The notes under the pieces: generated by a model | Databases searched by the model: none | The model's input: the letters and a program-made list of their open reading frames with translations, nothing else | Told to the model about the DNA's origin: nothing | Position numbers and translations under genes: made by a program | Origin: Bacillota bacterium | GTDB lineage: Bacteria; Bacillota_I; Bacilli_A; RFN20; CAG-826 | Direction: 5' to 3' | Assembly (NCBI GenBank): GCA_023422095.1 | Contig: JAEZSD010000114.1 | Coordinates: 1-6,282, forward strand | Length of the DNA: 6,282 nt | Shown: one piece after another, positions 6,282 through 6,282 of the stretch | How the letters are laid out: the number at the start of each line of letters is the position of its first letter | How positions within the stretch are numbered: position 1 is the first letter of the stretch

Positions 6282-6282
6282 T

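Noticed and set aside
1..6282. Novel defence, mobile or CRISPR-like system
   Set aside because: No long repeats, transposase, recombinase, nuclease or toxin-antitoxin signatures were seen; all coding space is taken by recognisable housekeeping or conserved families.

Overview
The window is a compact, moderately AT-rich bacterial chromosome segment with almost no non-coding DNA. Gene spacing is tight, Shine-Dalgarno sites inside operons are purine-rich, and the protein set (GlgP with a GTSNMKF cofactor motif, a dimeric-type dUTPase, a DUF523 protein) fits a low-to-medium G+C Bacillota-type bacterium, possibly an uncultured Bacilli or Erysipelotrichia-like lineage. That placement is inference from style, not a database result. 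glgB ends in TGA directly before glgP begins and every tryptophan codon I checked is TGG, so the standard bacterial code is used rather than the Mycoplasma code.

Left block (1-1264, minus strand): a two-gene operon. A YgjP/DUF45-type zinc metallopeptidase comes first and overlaps by 8 bp the start of a SpoU/TrmH-family RNA 2'-O-methyltransferase, which runs off the left edge. Next is a 55-bp divergent intergenic region (1265-1319) with two back-to-back promoter candidates lying so close to the start codons that both mRNAs would be leaderless or nearly so. A plus-strand gene follows (1320-1763), a DUF523/TudS-type cysteine protein.

Right block (1772-6281, minus strand): a glycogen operon read from right to left. 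It holds glgB (branching enzyme, cut at its N-terminus by the right edge), glgP (glycogen phosphorylase, 806 residues) and, packed against it, an all-alpha dimeric-type dUTPase. GlgB introduces alpha-1,6 branches and GlgP removes glucose-1-phosphate from chain ends; the dUTPase sanitises the nucleotide pool and has no obvious metabolic link to them.

The two blocks converge with only 8 bp between the stop codons of the DUF523 gene and the dUTPase gene. No room is left for ordinary terminators, and the sequence shows a perfect terminator-like hairpin for the plus-strand gene inside the dUTPase coding region, plus a second, weaker nested hairpin for the minus-strand operon inside the DUF523 coding region. 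This reciprocal arrangement and the divergent near-leaderless promoters are the most interesting non-genic signals. I see no mobile element, CRISPR array, tRNA, rRNA or novel defence system, and no stretch over 300 bp lacks a gene.
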